Assembly: GCA_030625445.1 (NCBI GenBank)
Contig: DAOUQU010000063.1
Coordinates: 1-7,887, forward strand
Length of the DNA: 7,887 nt
Direction of reading: 5' to 3'
From: Gammaproteobacteria bacterium
GTDB lineage: Bacteria > Pseudomonadota > Gammaproteobacteria > Chromatiales > Chromatiaceae
In this document: positions 4,765-7,887 of the stretch, one piece after another
Layout: every line of letters starts with the position of its first letter
Numbering within the stretch: position 1 is the stretch's first letter
Notes under the pieces: generated by a model
The model's database searches: none
Seen by the model: the letters and a program-made list of their open reading frames with translations, nothing else
Told to the model about the DNA's origin: nothing
Position numbers and translations under genes: made by a program

Positions 4765-6105
4765 TTATTCACCGGCAATCATCATCGATTCGATCAGCCA
4801 TGATCCGGTGCGGGTGCTGCCGGGATAGTCATCATCATTTCCCACGGCCACAAGCTGCTGGAACATCGTTTTGAGATTTCCTGCGATCGTGATCTCCTCC
4901 ACGGGATACTGGATTTCACCACCCTCAACCCAGAAGCCGCTGGCGCCGCGTGAGTAGTCGCCGGTAATCGGATTGACTCCCTGCCCCATCAGTTCGGTGA
5001 CCACCAGGCCTGTATGCATGCTCTTCAGCAATGCCGCAAAATCCTGGTCACCCATCTGAATCGAAAGGTTGCGTACGCCGCCGGCATTACCGGTGGTTTG
5101 CAAATCAAGCTTGCGCGCCGAGTAGCTGCTCAGCACATAGCCTTTCAAGATGCCGTCAACCACCAGCTTGCGGCGGCTGGTCGCAACGCCCTCGGCATCA
5201 AAAGCTGCACTGGACAATCCCTGCATGATGAAAGGATTCTCTTCGATGTTGACCCATTCGGGAAATATCGAGGTATCCAGTGCATCCAGCAGAAAGGTTG
5301 CACGGCGATAGAGAGCTGATCCACTGATGGCATGAATGAGGCTATTGAGCAGCCCGGCAGCAATCTCGGCGCGGAACAGCACCGGCGCCTGGCGGGTCTT
5401 CAACTTGCGTCCATTAAGACGCGCAATGGCGCGCTGCGCTGCGCGTTCACCTATATCCGCTGCCGCATCCAGCGCTGCCGCAGAACGCGCAGTGGTATAC
5501 CAGTAGTCTCGCTGCATCGATTCATCCTGCTGAGCGATGACGCTGCAGCTGAGTGAATGACGGCTGCTTGGATAGCCATGCACAAATCCATGCGTATTGC
5601 CATAAACTCCGACAGCCTGCCCGGTATTGAGGGTGGCCCCTTCGGAGTTGGTGATGCGCGGATCATAATCACGCGCAGCGGCTTCGCATTCCACCGCCAT
5701 TGCGAGCGCCTCTTCAATATCGATATCCCAGGGATGATAGAGTTCCAGGTCAGGAAATTCTGTTGCCATCAATTCGGCATCAGCAAGCCCGTTAAACGGA
5801 TCCTCCGCGGTGTATTTTGCAATTGAACAGGCTGCGCTCACTGCTTCCTGAATTGCTGCACTGGAGAGTTCAGCAGTAGAAGCAGTTCCCTTGTGCTGCC
5901 CCATGTAGACACTGATGCTGAGGCTGTTGTCACGCGTATGCTCGATGGTTTCCGGCTCTCCAAGACGCACTGTTGCCGACAATCCCATATCACTGTGCGC
6001 AGCAACTTCTGCAGATGAGGCGCCCTGGTGTCCTGCCTCCGCGAGCACATCTTCGACCAGCTGCCGCAGTTGCGCATATTTCGCCTTGTGATCAAACGCT
6101 CTCAT
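4765..6105 (-). CDS. pmbA: Metalloprotease subunit PmbA/TldE
   Basis: PmbA (TldE) is the non-catalytic partner of TldD; the heterodimer is a cytoplasmic zinc protease that degrades unfolded peptides and in E. coli matures microcin B17 and degrades the antitoxin CcdA. The 446 residues match the usual length (E. coli 450). Family signatures include ITNSEGA (151-157), [12 protein letters not shown] (298-309), [12 protein letters not shown] (322-333), TTGNAGG (337-343), [14 protein letters not shown] (365-378), [18 protein letters not shown] (381-398) and the ITIAGNLK stretch (405-412). There is no HExxxH motif, as expected for the TldE subunit. The ATG overlaps the TGA stop of tldD in the sequence ATGA (6102-6105), so the two are translated from one message with coupling; only a weak AGGCGG precedes the start. 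No abnormality is visible. Confidence 0.97.
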   Translation of the reverse strand: MRAFDHKAKYAQLRQLVEDVLAEAGHQGASSAEVAAHSDMGLSATVRLGEPETIEHTRDNSLSISVYMGQHKGTASTAELSSAAIQEAVSAACSIAKYTAEDPFNGLADAELMATEFPDLELYHPWDIDIEEALAMAVECEAAARDYDPRITNSEGATLNTGQAVGVYGNTHGFVHGYPSSRHSLSCSVIAQQDESMQRDYWYTTARSAAALDAAADIGERAAQRAIARLNGRKLKTRQAPVLFRAEIAAGLLNSLIHAISGSALYRRATFLLDALDTSIFPEWVNIEENPFIMQGLSSAAFDAEGVATSRRKLVVDGILKGYVLSSYSARKLDLQTTGNAGGVRNLSIQMGDQDFAALLKSMHTGLVVTELMGQGVNPITGDYSRGASGFWVEGGEIQYPVEEITIAGNLKTMFQQLVAVGNDDDYPGSTRTGSWLIESMMIAGE

Positions 6106-7532
6106 ACCGTGCCGCCTATGGTCATATTATCCACTTTCAGAGTTGGCTGCCCGACCCCGACCGGCACGCTCTGCCCCTCCTTGCCGCAGACGCCGATGCC
6201 TGCATCCAGTTCAAGATCATTGCCGACCATGCTGACGAGATTCAATACTTCAGGGCCATTGCCGATCAGGGTTGCGCCCTTGACAGGCGTGGTGACTTTG
6301 CCGTTTTCGATCAGATAGGCCTCACTGGCGGAGAAGACAAATTTTCCGGAGGTGATATCCACCTGGCCGCCGCCGAAATTGACGGCATAGAGTCCCCTGT
6401 CAACACTGGCGATAATCTCCTGCGGATCATGATCACCAGCCAGCATGTAGGTATTGGTCATGCGCGGCATGGGGAGATGGGCATAGGACTCGCGCCGGCC
6501 GTTGCCGGTGGAGTTGACGCCCATCAGGGAAGCATTGTGCTTGTCCTGCATATAGCCTTTCAGAATCCCCTTCTCGATCAGGACCGTCTGCTGTGTGGTG
6601 GTTCCTTCGTCGTCCATATTCAGGGAGCCGCGACGCTCTTCGAGCGTGCCGTCGTCCACCACTGTGCACAGCGGTGAAGCAACACGCTCCCCCATGCGGC
6701 CGGCAAAGGCCGAAGTCCCCTTGCGATTGAAGTCGCCTTCAAGGCCATGTCCAATGGCCTCATGCAGCAGTACGCCCGGCCAGCCAGGACCAAGCACCAC
6801 GGGCATCGCGCCGGCAGGAGCATCGACGGCCCGCAGATTGACCAGCGCTTGGCGTACAGCGTCTCGTGCCAGATCCAGACCGCGTTCATTGCGGGTAAAG
6901 AAGTCCAGCGAAGTACGCCCGCCTGCACCGGCCGTTCCCTGTTCACGCAGATCACCCTGCTCCACAATCACATGCACATTCATGCGCACCAGAGGGCGTA
7001 TATCACTGCGCAGGACGCCGTCACTGCCTGCAACCAGTACCATATCGTAGGCAGCGACGAGGTTGGCGATCACCTGCTGCACGCGCGGATCCTGCCTGCG
7101 CGCCTCCTGCTCCACCTGGTGCAGCAAGGCGATCTTGTCACTGCGTGACAGCGTATCGAGTGGATTAGTTGCTGCGTAGAGTTGCTGCCCCTTGCCGCTA
7201 TCAGCTACCGCAATGCTTCTGTTCTGACCGGCTCGAGCTATCGCCCGCGCCGTATCGGCAGCCTCTATCAGATTCGGCAGCTGCAGCTCATCGGTATAGG
7301 CAAAGCCGGTTTTTTCGCCACTGATGGCGCGGATACCGGCGCCCTGCTCGATGCTGTAGGCGCCCTCCTTGACGATGCCGTCTTCAAGCGTCCAGGCTTC
7401 CAGACGACTCGATTGAAAATAGACGTCGGCAAAATCGATCTGATGCCCCATAAGATGATCAAGCACATGGTCAAGATGGTGCTGCTCGAGACCAGCGGGG
7501 GCCAGCAGCTGCTGTTCAACAATTTCCAGCAT
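6102..7532 (-). CDS. tldD: Metalloprotease TldD, catalytic subunit
   Basis: This is the zinc-binding catalytic subunit of the TldD/TldE protease. At 476 residues it is close to the E. coli protein (481) and collinear with it. The metal motif [12 protein letters not shown] begins at His257, with His257, Glu258 and His262 forming HExxxH, and the third ligand, Cys449, lies in [11 protein letters not shown]. Other conserved stretches are [10 protein letters not shown] (70-79), DIRPLVR (177-183), [14 protein letters not shown] (243-256) and [20 protein letters not shown]. The ATG at 7532 is the only upstream choice, because an in-frame TAA lies one codon before it (minus strand TAA CTC ATG). Its ribosome binding site is poor. 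The stop overlaps the pmbA start. The upstream region is full of palindromes, and the only promoter-like sequence there is a TTTAAAAT at 7586-7579. Confidence 0.98.
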   Translation of the reverse strand: MLEIVEQQLLAPAGLEQHHLDHVLDHLMGHQIDFADVYFQSSRLEAWTLEDGIVKEGAYSIEQGAGIRAISGEKTGFAYTDELQLPNLIEAADTARAIARAGQNRSIAVADSGKGQQLYAATNPLDTLSRSDKIALLHQVEQEARRQDPRVQQVIANLVAAYDMVLVAGSDGVLRSDIRPLVRMNVHVIVEQGDLREQGTAGAGGRTSLDFFTRNERGLDLARDAVRQALVNLRAVDAPAGAMPVVLGPGWPGVLLHEAIGHGLEGDFNRKGTSAFAGRMGERVASPLCTVVDDGTLEERRGSLNMDDEGTTTQQTVLIEKGILKGYMQDKHNASLMGVNSTGNGRRESYAHLPMPRMTNTYMLAGDHDPQEIIASVDRGLYAVNFGGGQVDITSGKFVFSASEAYLIENGKVTTPVKGATLIGNGPEVLNLVSMVGNDLELDAGIGVCGKEGQSVPVGVGQPTLKVDNMTIGGTV

Positions 7533-7596
7533 GAGTTAAGGATTTCCAGGATAGTGGTGGAGGATATAGAGGGTCGGCATTTTAAAGGACTTTTAC

Positions 7597-7612
7597 CACG
7601 AAGCACACGAAG
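7597..7612. repeat. Short direct repeat of cacgaag
   Basis: The sequence cacgaagcacacgaag contains two copies of cacgaag separated by two bases. Similar CACGAAG tracts are scattered in many proteobacterial intergenic regions. It lies 65 bases upstream of tldD. No function is inferred. Confidence 0.5.
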
Positions 7613-7620
7613 TATTCAAT

Positions 7621-7757
7621 GTAGGCCGGATAAGGCGCTTTCAACAACTCTTCGATTTATTACGAAATCTTCCCGCGCCGTAATCCGGCTTTGCGAATGG
7701 AACCGTCGGTACCGTGCCTGCCTTTTGCCGGATTTCGCTACAGCTCATCCGGCCTAC
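7621..7757. repeat. GTAG-headed palindrome with GCCGGAT cores
   Basis: The outer arms are gtaggccggat (7621-7631) and its perfect reverse complement atccggcctac (7747-7757). Inner arms aatccggc (7682-7689) and gccggatt (7727-7734) are also complementary. The core GGCCGGAT resembles enterobacterial REP/BIME sequences. The GTAG heads face outward, as in the element at 867-1001. Confidence 0.75.
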
Positions 7758-7771
7758 TTCCTACCAGATTA

Positions 7772-7793
7772 TAAATTACATCCTTGTAATTTA
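7772..7793. repeat. Perfect 9-bp AT-rich hairpin
   Basis: The arms taaattaca (7772-7780) and tgtaattta (7785-7793) flank a four-base loop tcct. A second small hairpin, cccttcggg (7794-7802), abuts it. Neither is followed by a thymine run. Confidence 0.7.
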
Positions 7794-7811
7794 CCCTTCG
7801 GGTCGCACAAG

Positions 7812-7850
7812 GCGCGTTCAATTTTGCTCCGAGCAAAATTAGTGCCGCGC
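7812..7850. repeat. Compound hairpin with near-perfect 21-base palindrome
   Basis: The arms aattttgctc (7820-7829) and gagcaaaatt (7831-7840) are perfect complements with a single central base, enclosed by gcgcg (7812-7816) and cgcgc (7846-7850). The structure is symmetrical, so no strand is favoured. The sequence beyond it, to 7867, resembles a common intergenic repeat containing cgcttcgctcgcaatgacgg. Confidence 0.65.
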
Positions 7851-7887
7851 TTCGCTCGCAATGACGGAATTCTACAGCTCACACATC

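Larger units (their letters stand above)
7533..7887. other. Gene-free repeat-rich region upstream of tldD
   Basis: No coding region is supported in these 355 bases. Near tldD there is a weak -10-like TTTAAAAT (7579-7586, minus strand). Then come a short direct repeat of cacgaag (within 7597-7612), a GTAG-headed palindrome (7621-7757), a 9-bp hairpin (7772-7793), a small ccc-ttc-ggg hairpin (7794-7802), a 10-bp hairpin inside a GC-rich outer stem (7812-7850), and a cgcttcgctcgcaatgacgg sequence (7848-7867) that resembles a repeat widespread in bacterial intergenic DNA. The whole stretch looks like accumulated small palindromic repeats. Confidence 0.75.

Noticed and set aside
5973..6677. Plus-strand 234-codon open frame
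   Set aside because: It lies antisense to the strongly conserved tldD and pmbA coding regions and has no recognisable motif.
7621..7757. CRISPR array or insertion sequence in the repeat-rich upstream region
   Set aside because: The repeats are inverted, differ from one another and lack regular spacers, and there is no transposase frame.

Overview
The window comes from a gammaproteobacterial chromosome. All seven recognisable genes lie on the minus strand. The organism is suggested by the linked tldD and pmbA genes, darP (YjgA) close by, an EF-P-like efpL gene, a lactate dehydrogenase-like malate dehydrogenase, and several intergenic palindromes with GTAG heads of the REP/REPIN type. Base composition looks moderate. 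An environmental lineage related to Chromatiales sulfur oxidisers is my guess, not something the sequence proves.

In transcription order (high to low coordinate): tldD (7532-6102) and pmbA (6105-4765) overlap by the four bases ATGA and encode the two subunits of the TldD/TldE metalloprotease. After an AT-rich gap comes a small Lys/Ala-rich, histone H1-like protein with a C-terminal DUF2934 domain (4670-4293, GTG start). Next is efpL (4049-3483, TTG start, with its own extended -10 promoter), which encodes the EF-P paralogue that relieves ribosome stalling. Then darP (3359-2859), a 50S assembly factor, whose stop codon directly abuts the start of a large secreted CAP/SCP-domain protein (2858-1212). 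That protein carries a striking tandem array of cysteine-paired repeats. Finally, mdh (781 to beyond position 1) is cut by the window edge.

Two gene-free stretches exceed 300 bases. The first (782-1211) is the mdh upstream region. It holds a G-rich triple 9-mer, a nested GTAG-headed palindrome, a possible promoter with a weak Fur-like site, a REPIN-type doublet and the terminator of the CAP gene. The second (7533-7887) lies upstream of tldD and is almost entirely palindromic or repetitive DNA.

The gene set is mostly housekeeping: peptide proteolysis, translation and ribosome assembly, and the TCA cycle. No mobile element with a transposase, CRISPR array, tRNA, rRNA or defence system was seen. 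The least familiar item is the cysteine-repeat CAP protein. The next most interesting are the palindromes, several of which show stem-preserving sequence changes, and the Lys/Ala-rich DUF2934 gene.
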